Assembly: GCA_963708095.1 (NCBI GenBank)
Contig: OY970182.1
Location: 992,001-1,056,000 of the forward strand
DNA: 64,000 nucleotides
DNA from: JAJZVS01 sp963708095
Lineage (GTDB): Bacteria; Pseudomonadota; Alphaproteobacteria; Acetobacterales; Acetobacteraceae
Reading direction: 5' to 3'
The translations under genes and the position numbers were made by a program. Shown one piece after another: positions 8,750 through 17,290 of this stretch (position 1 is the first letter of the stretch; each line of letters opens with the position of its first letter). Under the pieces are notes generated by a model, which was given only the letters and a program-made list of their open reading frames with translations, did no database searches and was not told the DNA's origin.

Positions 8750-9331
8750 ATGGACAACACCCCTATCGGCCGACCGGAAAGTGGCTTTTCCGAAATGCTG
8801 GGATACATCCGCGAGGACTATCGATCGCATCAGCGCGACTGGACGCTTCCGGGATTTCGCGCCGTCGCAGTCTATCGCTTCGGGGCGTGGGCAGCAGTAT
8901 GCCGCTATCGGTGGCTCAGCCTGGTTCTCGGCGCGTTCTACACATCTCTGTACCGGTACGTCCGTAATCATTACACGATTGAATTGCCCCGGAGCGCCAG
9001 AGTTGGTCGCAGGCTGGTGATCGGGCACCAGGGCGGGATCGTGATCCATTGGGGCGCCGAGATCGGAGATGATTGCCTGATTCGACAGAACGCGACGCTG
9101 GGCGCTGCAACCGGAGAGAAGTTCATGCAGGCGCCAGTGCTGGGCAACCGGGTCGAGGTCGGCTGCGGTGCCGCCATCATCGGGCGTGTTCGGATTGGCG
9201 ACGATGTCCGTATCGGCCCGAATGCCGTGGTGACAACGAACGTTCCGGCGGGGTCGACGGTCGTGGTGCCGCCGCCGCGCATCATTCAACTCAAGAGGCT
9301 TCAACCACCGTCCAATGGCAGCCATGAATAG
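8750..9331 (+). CDS. Serine O-acetyltransferase-like hexapeptide acyltransferase
   Basis: The 193-aa left-handed beta-helix acyltransferase of the CysE/EpsC type has an N-terminal helical part (about 1-80). Hexapeptide repeats follow from about residue 85 (ARVGRRLVIGHQGGIVIHWG, IGDDCLIRQNATLG, GNRVEVGCGAAIIG, IGDDVRIGPNAVVT). The catalytic-type His lies in HWGAEIGD. Genes of this kind inside polysaccharide loci often acylate sugars and do not make O-acetylserine; a dedicated cysE exists at 31617-32450. It overlaps the following fkbH by 17 nt and is first in the operon driven from 8641. Confidence 0.82.
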   Translation: MDNTPIGRPESGFSEMLGYIREDYRSHQRDWTLPGFRAVAVYRFGAWAAVCRYRWLSLVLGAFYTSLYRYVRNHYTIELPRSARVGRRLVIGHQGGIVIHWGAEIGDDCLIRQNATLGAATGEKFMQAPVLGNRVEVGCGAAIIGRVRIGDDVRIGPNAVVTTNVPAGSTVVVPPPRIIQLKRLQPPSNGSHE

Positions 9332-11306
9332 CGCATTGCATGCGATGACTGCGCATCGGCCGCCGGATGGCGACGCCGCTGCGGCGCTGGCCAGGGGGGA
9401 TGAACTGGTCCGCGGCGGGGATCCGGCGGCGGCTGTCGAAGCGTATCTGGCCGGCACCGAAGGCTCGGGCGGCAGCTCCGCCGCCTTGTGCCTGGCGCTA
9501 GCCCGCGCCTATCTTCGACTGCAGCGTCCCGAGCAGGCCCTTCGCTGGGCGACCTCGGTGGTCGACGCGGGCGATGAGCTTTCGTCCTGGCTTGCCGCAG
9601 CCGCGCTCATCGAAAGGGCCGCCGCCGCTGGGAATGGCCCACGCCGCTGTCGCGTCGCCGTCCTGGGCAGCTTCACGACCGTTCAGCTTGCGAGGATTCT
9701 TCCGCTCGGCGCGTTGCGTCAGGGAGTCGAGGTGACGGTCTGGGAGGCACCATTCAACCAGTACCGCCAGGAACTGCTCAATCCCAAGAGCGAACTGTAT
9801 GTCCAGCAGCCGGATTTCATCGTCATCGCCGTGCACGAGGGCGATCTGACCTTGCCGTTCATGTGCGAGTCGCCCGCGGAAGAGGTGGCGCGCGAGACAG
9901 CCAGATGGACCGGCCTGTGGGCTGCTGCGGCGGCGCACAGTGCGGCGCGGGTGATTCAGTTCAATTTCGCGATCCCACCCGAGGCGGCGATGGGGCACCT
10001 GGCAGCCCGGTTGCCAGGGTCGCGTTATTCGATGACTCAAGCCGTGAATGCGGAGCTGGGGGCCACCGCTGGAACAAGCGTGCGCATCCTGGACTGCGAG
10101 CGGCTCTCGGCGCTGGTCGGCAAACGACAATGGTTCGATCCGCGCTATTGGCACCTCTCCAAACAGGCTGTCTCCCTGCAGGCGCTGCCGACCTTGGCCA
10201 GGCATCTCTCGGCATTGCTGGCCGCAGACCTGGGCCTGACCCGCAAATGCCTCGTGCTCGATCTCGACAACACGCTATGGGGTGGGGTCATCGGTGAAGA
10301 TGGCCTTGCCGGCATTAAGCTCGGCGGCGACTATCTTGGTGAATCCTTCGTGGCATTTCAGGATGCCATCCGGTTGCTGAAGCAAAAAGGCGTGGTTCTG
10401 GCCGTCTGCTCCAAGAACAACGAAGGTGACGCCAGGGAGCCGTTTGAGCGCCACCCGGAGATGCGTCTGAAGCTCGCGGATTTTGCCGCGTTCGTCGCGA
10501 ACTGGGAGCCCAAGCCGGACAATCTGAGGCGCATCGCGCAAACGCTGGGCCTGGGTCTGGATGCCTTGGTCTTCGTGGACGACAACCCTGCCGAGTGCGC
10601 AGCGGTGCGGCAGGCGCTGCCGGAAGTCGATGTGCTGCCACTGCCGCAGGATCCTTCGCACTATGCGCGGTTCCTGTTCGACTACCTGGGATTCGAAAGC
10701 GCAAGCTTTACCGCCGAAGATGTGGCCCGTACCGATCAGTACCGCGCGCGCGCAGAGGCTGTTCAGATGGAGGGAAATGTTGGCTCCATCGAGGAGTTGT
10801 GGGAGAGTCTGGCGATGGAAGCGAGCATCGCGCCCATCAATGAAGTCGATTTGCCGCGGATCGTTCAGCTCATCGGCAAGACCAACCAGTTCAATGTCAC
10901 GACACGGCGCCACAACCAGGCGCAGGTCGAGGCGTTGGTTCGAGACCCCGCGTGCATCCACTTCAGTCTCAGGTTGCGCGACCGGTTCGCCGATCATGGC
11001 TTGGTCAGCCTGATGATTGCCGTGCAGCGTGGTGCCATGCTCGAGATCGACACATGGTTGATGAGCTGCCGCGTGATCGGACGCAGCGTCGAGCGCGCGA
11101 TGCTTGCCCACCTCTGCCAGCAGGCCGCAGGGCGTGGAGTCACCGGTATTCGAGGGAAATACCTGCCGACAGCCAAGAATTCCCTCGTCAAGACGCTTTT
11201 CCCGGACTTCGGGTTCGTGCGCTCTGCTGAATCGCAGCAGGGCGATCTGTGGGAGTACGACTTGACGACCCAACCGCCGTTCACGAACGACTACATCAAA
11301 GTCTAA
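9315..11306 (+). CDS. FkbH-type HAD-IIIC phosphatase/acyl-transfer protein
   Basis: The 663-aa protein has three parts. Residues 1-115 are Ala-rich and TPR-like. About 115-290 is an SGNH-like domain starting VAVLGSFTTVQLARILPLGA. The HAD-IIIC/FkbH core begins at CLVLDLDNTLWGGVIGEDG (nucleophile DxDxT), continues with CSKNNEGD and DALVFVDDNPAECAAV, and ends in a GNAT-like C-terminus. Characterised FkbH proteins take a glyceryl group from 1,3-bisphosphoglycerate, remove phosphate and load it on an acyl carrier protein. The next gene is an ACP, so glyceryl-ACP formation is the natural inference. It overlaps the upstream acetyltransferase gene. Confidence 0.9.
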   Translation: MAAMNSALHAMTAHRPPDGDAAAALARGDELVRGGDPAAAVEAYLAGTEGSGGSSAALCLALARAYLRLQRPEQALRWATSVVDAGDELSSWLAAAALIERAAAAGNGPRRCRVAVLGSFTTVQLARILPLGALRQGVEVTVWEAPFNQYRQELLNPKSELYVQQPDFIVIAVHEGDLTLPFMCESPAEEVARETARWTGLWAAAAAHSAARVIQFNFAIPPEAAMGHLAARLPGSRYSMTQAVNAELGATAGTSVRILDCERLSALVGKRQWFDPRYWHLSKQAVSLQALPTLARHLSALLAADLGLTRKCLVLDLDNTLWGGVIGEDGLAGIKLGGDYLGESFVAFQDAIRLLKQKGVVLAVCSKNNEGDAREPFERHPEMRLKLADFAAFVANWEPKPDNLRRIAQTLGLGLDALVFVDDNPAECAAVRQALPEVDVLPLPQDPSHYARFLFDYLGFESASFTAEDVARTDQYRARAEAVQMEGNVGSIEELWESLAMEASIAPINEVDLPRIVQLIGKTNQFNVTTRRHNQAQVEALVRDPACIHFSLRLRDRFADHGLVSLMIAVQRGAMLEIDTWLMSCRVIGRSVERAMLAHLCQQAAGRGVTGIRGKYLPTAKNSLVKTLFPDFGFVRSAESQQGDLWEYDLTTQPPFTNDYIKV

Positions 11307-11322
11307 TTCGAGGGAAAAAGCC

Positions 11323-11562
11323 ATGGACGTGCATCACCGCTTGGAGCAAGTATTCCGCGACACGTTCAACGACGAAGCGTTGGTGCTTACCGACGAGATG
11401 ACCAGTGAGGACGTGGCCGGTTGGGATTCGGTAGCGCACATCAATCTGATGTTCGCGATCGAGTCCGCGTTCCGGATACAATTCATCGGCAATGAACTGG
11501 CCGAAATGAAGAATATCGGGGAACTGAAGGTGCAACTCATGCGAGCTGCGGACGTGACCTGA
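11323..11562 (+). CDS. Acyl carrier protein
   Basis: The 79-aa acidic four-helix carrier has the phosphopantetheine serine in GWDSVAHINL (about Ser37). A GAGGGAAAAAGCC-like ribosome-binding stretch lies just upstream, and the gene starts 16 nt after the fkbH stop. Carriers with DSVAH/DSLGH rather than DSLD are the usual partners of FkbH-type proteins. It probably holds the glyceryl or related acyl group delivered by the preceding protein. Confidence 0.9.
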   Translation: MDVHHRLEQVFRDTFNDEALVLTDEMTSEDVAGWDSVAHINLMFAIESAFRIQFIGNELAEMKNIGELKVQLMRAADVT

Positions 11563-11597
11563 AGCTGGGCAACGATCGCGGGTCGCGGGAGAATCTA

Positions 11598-11642
11598 GTG
11601 GTCCGATGCCAACGCCCGCTGCGGGCGTTGGCATCGGACCAC
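11598..11642. terminator. 45-bp near-perfect palindrome after the ACP gene
   Basis: Two perfect 22-nt arms (starting GTGGTCCGATGCC and ending GGCATCGGACCAC) are separated by a single T. A short A-run (ACAAAAACAA) follows, not a T-run. It could terminate the operon on the plus strand, or act bidirectionally. The nearby repeated CTAGTG and its position beside an IS remnant also fit an insertion-element end. Confidence 0.5.
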
Positions 11643-11890
11643 AAAAACAAGCTAGTGCTCTGACCCATGCTGAATCACCCGTTTGTGGCAGAGCACGAGT
11701 GGGTTCTTCGCTGTTTGGTGTAGGTAGCGGGCCGTCACGGAACCAATGCAGGATACCGTCTGCATGGCGGTGAAGCGTGCGGGCGGCTGCGATCATTGGA
11801 GATCAACTGACCATCGGCCCGCAAGGGGATTGACTTTGGAGCGGCTCGACGTGGCGCGATTCGCTTCCCGGAGACGGCCGGGGCTCTGGC

Positions 11891-12033
11891 ATGACGGTAA
11901 CGATCATGCGGACGGAGCCGGATGCGACGATGCGATGGCTCTGCGCACGGCGGCGGCGCGCAGCAAGGATGCGGCGGCGTCACGGCGGATGCTGGCGCTG
12001 GCACTGGAGGGCAGCACCCGCACCGATGTGGCT
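11891..12033 (+). mobile_element. Remnant of an IS630-like transposase (N-terminus, frameshifted)
   Basis: The start MTVTIMRTEPDA is at 11891. After a shift near 11925 the next frame gives ALRTAAARSKDAAASRRMLA followed by LALEGSTRTDVA, the helix-turn-helix opening typical of IS630-type transposases. Sequence beyond about 12033 is unrelated. No catalytic DDE part remains. Confidence 0.6.
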
Positions 12034-12524
12034 GTATGTATACCAAAAGACCGCCGTTTCGGCCAATGCCGCGCAGCTGTCCGCGACCGTCCTGCTTGGT
12101 GCAGTTGTAACGTACCCCTTTCATCCGATTCCCCTGTTTGCCCTGGAGACGGCCATTGACGGGCTTCCGTGCGCCGCTCTAACATATTCAAGGAACCCGC
12201 TCAGCACTTGGTACGTCCTGTAGCCTTTCCTAATGGATGTTTGCCCGAAACGAAGAGGCCGTCGGCGTCAGGCTTTACCGGCCCGGACATGACGCCGTGA
12301 CAATCCATTCCCGCCAATGTTCGCGCGCAGCTATCAGGGATCAAGAGGCATGGCAGATCGGAAGCGCCTGCCCAACCCGCGCTGTCTCGCTGCCATGATC
12401 GGGGCGGCCCCGATCACCGAGCCGCTTGCCGGTCCGGCACAACCCGACCGGACTCCGAGTGGGTTTATCGGCGACCCGCTCGCGGAGCGCCGATTGCGCC
12501 CGGGCAGGCCAGGGAGAAGCCGGA
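12034..12524. other. Decayed region, possible acyltransferase C-terminal scrap
   Basis: The frame ending in a stop at 12221-12223 reads QLSATVLLGAVVTYPFHPIP and FALE, a hydrophobic helix followed by a motif vaguely like the C-terminus of acyltransferase 3 proteins. There is no start and it begins at the IS630 breakpoint, so I treat it as debris. 12224-12524 shows no supported gene. Confidence 0.35.
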
Positions 12525-13556
12525 ATGGGTTCGACACGGGCCAACAATTTTGACGCGCTGCGGGCGATCGCCGCCCTGATGGTGTTTGTCTCGGGCACCA
12601 TCCTGACCGAGCCGATCTCGCGCATCAGCCGCCAGCAGACCGACGCCGGATCCATTGCGGTGTCCATCTTCTTCATCATCAGCGGCTACCTCATCACCAT
12701 GAGCTTCACGCGAAGCCGCAGTATCCTGTCCTTCGTGATGAACCGCGCCTTGCGGATCCTGCCGGCACACGCCGTCGTCCTGCTGGTCCTGACATTCGTC
12801 GCCGGGCCGCTGCTGTCTGTCGAGCCGATGAGCATCTATTTCCGCTCGCCCGAGACCTACGGGTTCTTCCTGGTCAACCTCTCGCTTTACGATTACTGGG
12901 GCTACCTGCCTGGGGTGTTCCCCCACACCCCGGTTCCCGGCGCGGTGAACGGATCGCTATGGACCCTCAATCACGAGGTCGCGTGCTATGCCCTGATACT
13001 GGTCCTGGGCAGCGTGGGCCTCCTAAACAAATACGTGACGGCGGCTTTGTACCTGGCCGGGCTTGTGGCGCTCAAGAAGTGGTTCGGCGGCGACCGGGTG
13101 GAGCTCGGAACCTTTTTCCTCGCGGGAGCGATGCTGTATCACTGGAAACCGCCCTTGTACCGCGGCCTGGCCCGGGCCTGCCCGGCGCTATGAGTGGCAG
13201 CACCCCTTACCGGCGGCTTCCGTCCGGCCACGGCGACGGTCGGTGCTTATCTCGTAATCTATCTTGCCCTCAGCCCCAGGGTGCGCCCGCCGAACCTGAC
13301 GCGATGGGGCGATCTGTCGTACGGAATCTACATTTGGGCATTCCCGGTCGAGCAGCTTGCCGCGCAACTCCTGGGCCCTCACGTCACCCCGATTGGCATC
13401 GCACTCCTGTCCCTGCCGGTCGTTCTGGGCCTCGCACTCATGTCCTGGCATTTCGTCGAAGCGCCGGCGCTAGCCCTGAAGCGGCAATGGTCCTCCCTCA
13501 CGGTGGCCGCCGTGGGAAGCCGCGTCGATGCCCCGGCAGACACGCAGCGATCATGA
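12525..13556 (+). pseudogene. Acyltransferase 3 (OafA/YrhL-type) with in-frame TGA
   Basis: The ATG at 12525 opens FDALRAIAALMVFVSG after a few residues, then SIFFIISGYLITMSF and NGSLWTLNHEVACYALILVL, all hallmarks of membrane AT3 O-acyltransferases. A TGA at 13191-13193 follows residue 222. The same frame continues without shift as VAAPLTGGFRPATATVGAYL, GDLSYGIYIWAFPVEQL and a final SWHFVEAPAL, the normal AT3 C-terminus. A single nonsense change (for example from TGG or CGA) therefore splits an otherwise complete gene of about 343 codons. A GTG directly after the stop might allow a separate C-terminal fragment. Confidence 0.88.
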
Positions 13557-13639
13557 CGCTATCGGCCACGCGGTTGAAGCTCGGGGGCGTGACATTGACG
13601 GTAGCCCCCGCTTCTCCGCGCGCAAGGGGGGCCGCGCCG

Positions 13640-13707
13640 GTGATGCTGCGGCAGATCGGGAACAGCGCCGCGACATGGGAATACAAATCGCGACCACGAT
13701 CGCTCAT
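13640..13707 (-). pseudogene. DUF4910-like N-terminal scrap
   Basis: The minus-strand frame from 13707 reads DLYSHVAALFPICRSITG, the conserved opening of DUF4910 (peptidase-like) proteins found in glycan loci. Similarity stops after about 24 residues, and the rest of the frame (down to 13498) is not recognisable and overlaps the acyltransferase end. It is a fragment, not a gene. Confidence 0.5.
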
Positions 13708-13793
13708 CTGGCCACTCTATCCCGGGCCCGGGACCATCCGCGACGCGTATCATCCTATGTGACAAAACGAGGCCTCGCGGCGGCCCGGCGGGA

Positions 13794-15026
13794 TCACTCC
13801 GCCACCCCCATCGCACGGCGCATGAAAGCTCGCTTCAGCGGCGGAATGCGGTGCACGGCCGCGATCCCGAGGTCGCGCGCTACGCGCAGCACCAGGCTGT
13901 CGTTGCTGAACAGCCGATCGAGCGCATCTGTGGTGGCTAGCATCAGCAGGTTGTCCCCGCGACGGCGGCGCTGGTAGCGCGCGAGCAGCGCCGGCGCGCC
14001 AGGGTCTTCGCCTGCTGCGTGCGCGGCGATCACCAGGTCGGCGAGCGCGATGGCATCGCGGAAGCCGAGATTGAGCCCCTGGCCGGCGATCGGATGGATG
14101 CCGTGCGCGGCGTCACCCGCCAGCGCCAGCCGGGTATCGGTGTAGCGATGGGCGAGCATCGCCGACAGCGGATAGCGCCAGCGTCGTCCGACCGGGCGCA
14201 CCGCGCCCAGGTGATCGCCGAGCCGACGCGTGATCTCGGCACCGAACCTCGCATCGTCGAAGCCGAGCAGCCGCTCGGCCATTTCGGTGCGCTCGGTCCA
14301 CACGATCGCCGAGACATGGGCCGCACCACCTGCTTCCGCGTCCGGGCTGGGCGCCATCGGCAGTTGCGCGAACGGGCCGGCGGGGAGGAAATGTTCCAGC
14401 GCGGTATTGTTGTGCGGCAGGTCGTGGGCGATCGCGCTGACGATGCCGGTCTGGCGGTACGCCAGCCGGGTGACTTGGACGCCGGCGGCTTCGCGCAAGG
14501 GGGAGTTGCGCCCCTCGGCGGCGATCACCAGGCGGCAGGCGATGGTCGGGCCGCCGGCCAGATGCACGCGGGCCCCGTCCGCGGTGCGCTCCACTTGCGC
14601 CTCGGCGGGGGCGAAGACGCTGAGGGCGGGCAGCGCGTGCAGATGCGCGTTCAGGGCCACCCGCAGGCCGCGGGCTTCCACCATCCAGCCGAACGGGCCG
14701 GGCGCGCTGTCTACCTCGGCCGTATCGAAATTGAGGAACAGGCGCGAGGCCGGGCGGCCCAGCCTGCCGTCCGTCACCCGGATGCGCTCGATCGGGCATG
14801 GCGACGCGGGCAGGCGGGCCCACAGCCCGGCCGCGTCCAGCAGCGCCTGCGAGCCGGCGGCGATCGCGTAGGCGCGGCCGTCGAAATCCGGGCGCTCCAT
14901 CGGCGGGAGGGGCGCGCGGTCGATCACGACCGTCGGCACGCCGGCGGCGGCGAGGCGGCAAGCCAGGGTGCCGCCCACCGGCCCGGCGCCGACGACGCAA
15001 ACTTCGGCGGAGAGAGTTTCGTCCAT
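13794..15026 (-). CDS. UbiH/UbiF/COQ6-family FAD-dependent hydroxylase
   Basis: The 410-aa flavoprotein has the dinucleotide motif VVGAGPVGGTLACRLAAAG near the N-terminus, the FAD/NADPH motif GDAAHGIHPIAGQGLNLGFR near residue 290, and the central RLVIAAEGRNSPLR (DG-type) motif. By family it hydroxylates the ubiquinone ring at the inner membrane. Which position (UbiH, UbiF, UbiI or UbiL) cannot be told from sequence alone. The start is the ATG before DETLSAEVCVVGAG. It stands alone on the minus strand amid decayed genes but looks intact. Confidence 0.88.
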   Translation of the reverse strand: MDETLSAEVCVVGAGPVGGTLACRLAAAGVPTVVIDRAPLPPMERPDFDGRAYAIAAGSQALLDAAGLWARLPASPCPIERIRVTDGRLGRPASRLFLNFDTAEVDSAPGPFGWMVEARGLRVALNAHLHALPALSVFAPAEAQVERTADGARVHLAGGPTIACRLVIAAEGRNSPLREAAGVQVTRLAYRQTGIVSAIAHDLPHNNTALEHFLPAGPFAQLPMAPSPDAEAGGAAHVSAIVWTERTEMAERLLGFDDARFGAEITRRLGDHLGAVRPVGRRWRYPLSAMLAHRYTDTRLALAGDAAHGIHPIAGQGLNLGFRDAIALADLVIAAHAAGEDPGAPALLARYQRRRRGDNLLMLATTDALDRLFSNDSLVLRVARDLGIAAVHRIPPLKRAFMRRAMGVAE

Positions 15027-15285
15027 GCGTGTCCCCTGCACCGGATGTGGGCAGCCGGTTCGGCCCGTCCGAGGGGTAAGCGCGGCGCACCATGCTCCCC
15101 GAGCGTGCAGGCCGGGCTGCCCAAAGCGCGGGCACCCTGGCCGGGAAGCCACGCCCCGGCAAGGGGTGCGCCGGAATGCCGGCATCGCACGGAAGTTGAA
15201 GCATGGCGGCAAAGCCAGATCAGAGCTTCGCCCGCCACAGTTATGTTCCACGGCACGTCCCGCGGCCTGAAAGTAACCCACGACC

Positions 15286-15775
15286 ATGCATTGGATCCGA
15301 CGCAGCGCGGGGGCGGGTTTCACCGCCGTACTCGGCCTGCATGCCCTCCCCGCCGCCGCGTCCCTGGCCGCGCCCGCCCTTGCCGCTGCCGCGCCGGTGG
15401 CGCGGATCAGCCCGGGCGATACCGCCTGGGTGCTGCTGATGACGATCCCGGGGCGTGCGCTGTTCTACGCGGGGATGGTGCAAAAGAAGAACATCCTCGC
15501 CACCATGATGTAGTCGTTCGCGATCTGCGCGCTGGTGAGCGTGGTGTGGATGGTGGCTGGCTATTCGTTGGCGTTTACCAACGGGGACGCGCTGATCGGC
15601 GGGAGATCGCGGTTGTTCCTGAACGGGCCCAGCACCGGATGGGACCGGCCGTTCGTGCTCGGCGCCGGCAGCGCAGCGGTGGTGGCCACCACGATCCCGG
15701 AAAGCGTCTTCGTGATGTTCCAGACGGCGTTCGCCGTCATCACCCCGGCGGCGGTCACCGGCGCGTTCCTACCCA
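15286..15775 (+). pseudogene. amtB: amtB ammonium transporter remnant
   Basis: The N-terminus has a signal-like stretch, then ARISPGDTAWVLLMTIPG and LFYAGMVQKKNILATMM, followed by an in-frame TAG at 15511-15513 (CAG would give the usual Gln). The same frame continues SFAICALVSVVWMVAGYSLA and later PESVFVMFQTAFAVITPAAV, unmistakable AmtB. About seven residues are missing after GDTAW, and everything after about residue 160 is gone, replaced by the end of the flippase gene. It is non-functional on three counts. Confidence 0.9.
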
Positions 15776-17256
15776 GCGGCCTCCTCGGGACCCACCGCCG
15801 GCACCCGTGCCGCCCGCGCGAGCCCCCATATCCCCGGCCCCACCACCGCCGCCGCCAGCGCCAACCGCGCCCCCAACATCCATCCCGGCCCCGGATCACC
15901 CCCCGCCACCGCCGGCAACCCAAGCGCCAGCATGCAGCCCCCGACTGCCACCACCAGCGCCGGGACCCCGGCGCGCAGCAGATGCCACACCGGCGCGCCT
16001 AGCACCCGCGCACTCGCCCGCAGCGCATAGGGTGCGGTCGCGAGCTGCGCCGCACACCACAGCCCCACCGCCCCAAGCGGCCCCGCCGGCCGCAGCACCA
16101 GCACCCCCGCCACCAGCAGCCCCAGGCTTGCAAGATTCGCCCGCAACGCCACCCAAGGCACGCCACGCGCCACCGTCGCCGCCCCCGCCGGAAACCCCAG
16201 AAACTGCCAGGCCGTCAGCGCAACCAACGGCAACGCCGCCTGCGCCGCCGGCATCCAGGCCACCCCAAGCAACAGCCGCGTGGCCGGGCCGAGCGTCACC
16301 GCCATCGCCGCACACAACGGAAACAGCGCCAACCCGCTTCCCGCCAGCGCCCGCTCCATCGCCGCGCGCAACGCCGCCGGCTCCGCCTGGTACTCTGACA
16401 GCATCGGCAACAGCAGTCGCCACAGCGCCGTCGACACCAGTTCGCGCAGCGCATCGATCAGCCGGAACGCCATGTGCACCTCGCCCAAGGTGCGCGCGCC
16501 CGCCATGCTGCCGAGTAGCAAAAGGAACACGCGATACCGCCCGTGCAGCACCAACGTGCTGACCGCCAGCGGCCCGCCCACCCGCAACAGCGCCCTTACC
16601 GCCCCCGGGTCCCAGCGCGGGCGCGGCCACCACCCCGCCCCCGCCAGCAGCACCAACGTCCCGGCAACGGAGGTCACCGCCTGCTGCGCCACCACCGCCC
16701 AGACCCCCGCCCCGCCCAGCGCCGCAAGGCACCCCACCGCCGTCCCCGCCCCCTGGCCAACCAACGCCCGGCAGGCAAGCAGCCGATAGCCGCGCTGGCG
16801 GGTCAGCCGCCCCTGCACCACTCCCGCCGCCCCCACCAAAGGCAGCGGCACCGCCAACACCAGGGCCATCAACGGCAACCGCTGATCACCAAACACCCAC
16901 AACAGCGGCCACGCCGCCAACAGCTGCGCCACCCCTGCCAGCCCACCAACCAGGACCGAAGCCCAGAACACGCCGGCCGCAGCCGGCTCCTCCAGCTCGG
17001 CACGCTGTACGATGGCATCGGCGAACAACGCCGTCACACCTACCCAAAGCAGCACATGCACCGAAACCACCGCCGCACCGATCCCGAGCGCAGCAGGCCC
17101 CACCAGGCGCGCGACGAAAAAGGCCGAGGAGAACGAGAACACTGCCGCCGCCGCGGCCTCGGCGGCTGACCAGCCGACGCCGGCGGGACGTAGGAAGGAA
17201 GGCCAGGGGGCTCTGCCCCCTGGACCCCCGCCAAGGGCAGCGCCCTTGGAACGCAT
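15769..17256 (-). CDS. Polysaccharide flippase (Wzx/MATE-like)
   Basis: The 495-aa very hydrophobic protein has about 12 predicted helices and the typical oligosaccharide-flippase opening (AAVFSFSSAFFVARLVGPAA). It would move lipid-linked repeat units across the inner membrane. The first 20 or so residues (RSKGAALGGGPGGRAPWP) are encoded by the intergenic repeat at 17195-17290, so the true start may be a downstream GTG near 17140. The ATG at 17256 directly abuts the stop of the upstream membrane protein. Its 3' end cuts into the amtB remnant. Confidence 0.82.
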   Translation of the reverse strand: MRSKGAALGGGPGGRAPWPSFLRPAGVGWSAAEAAAAAVFSFSSAFFVARLVGPAALGIGAAVVSVHVLLWVGVTALFADAIVQRAELEEPAAAGVFWASVLVGGLAGVAQLLAAWPLLWVFGDQRLPLMALVLAVPLPLVGAAGVVQGRLTRQRGYRLLACRALVGQGAGTAVGCLAALGGAGVWAVVAQQAVTSVAGTLVLLAGAGWWPRPRWDPGAVRALLRVGGPLAVSTLVLHGRYRVFLLLLGSMAGARTLGEVHMAFRLIDALRELVSTALWRLLLPMLSEYQAEPAALRAAMERALAGSGLALFPLCAAMAVTLGPATRLLLGVAWMPAAQAALPLVALTAWQFLGFPAGAATVARGVPWVALRANLASLGLLVAGVLVLRPAGPLGAVGLWCAAQLATAPYALRASARVLGAPVWHLLRAGVPALVVAVGGCMLALGLPAVAGGDPGPGWMLGARLALAAAVVGPGIWGLARAARVPAVGPEEAAG

Positions 17257-17290
17257 CTATTGGCTCCGTGGCGGTTTGGGGGTGTCGCGG
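17195..17290. repeat. GC-rich repeat spanning two gene ends
   Basis: This copy carries AAGGCCAGGGGGCTCTG, CCCCCTGGACCCCCGCCAAG and a TTGGCTCCGTGGCGG arm. It encodes both the first residues of the flippase and the last residues (RDTPKPPRSQ) of the membrane protein. A repeat has thus become coding on both sides of the junction. Confidence 0.7.

Noticed and set aside
8522..9457. 311-codon minus-strand frame over the acetyltransferase
   Set aside because: It is antisense to a hexapeptide acyltransferase with clear motifs.
13191..13193. Selenocysteine codon in the acyltransferase
   Set aside because: AT3 enzymes have no conserved Cys/Sec here and no selenocysteine insertion element is apparent; a nonsense change or sequencing error is simpler.
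14019..16562. 847-codon plus-strand frame across ubiH, amtB and the flippase
   Set aside because: It crosses three genes, and the product is Pro/Ala/Arg-rich without domains.
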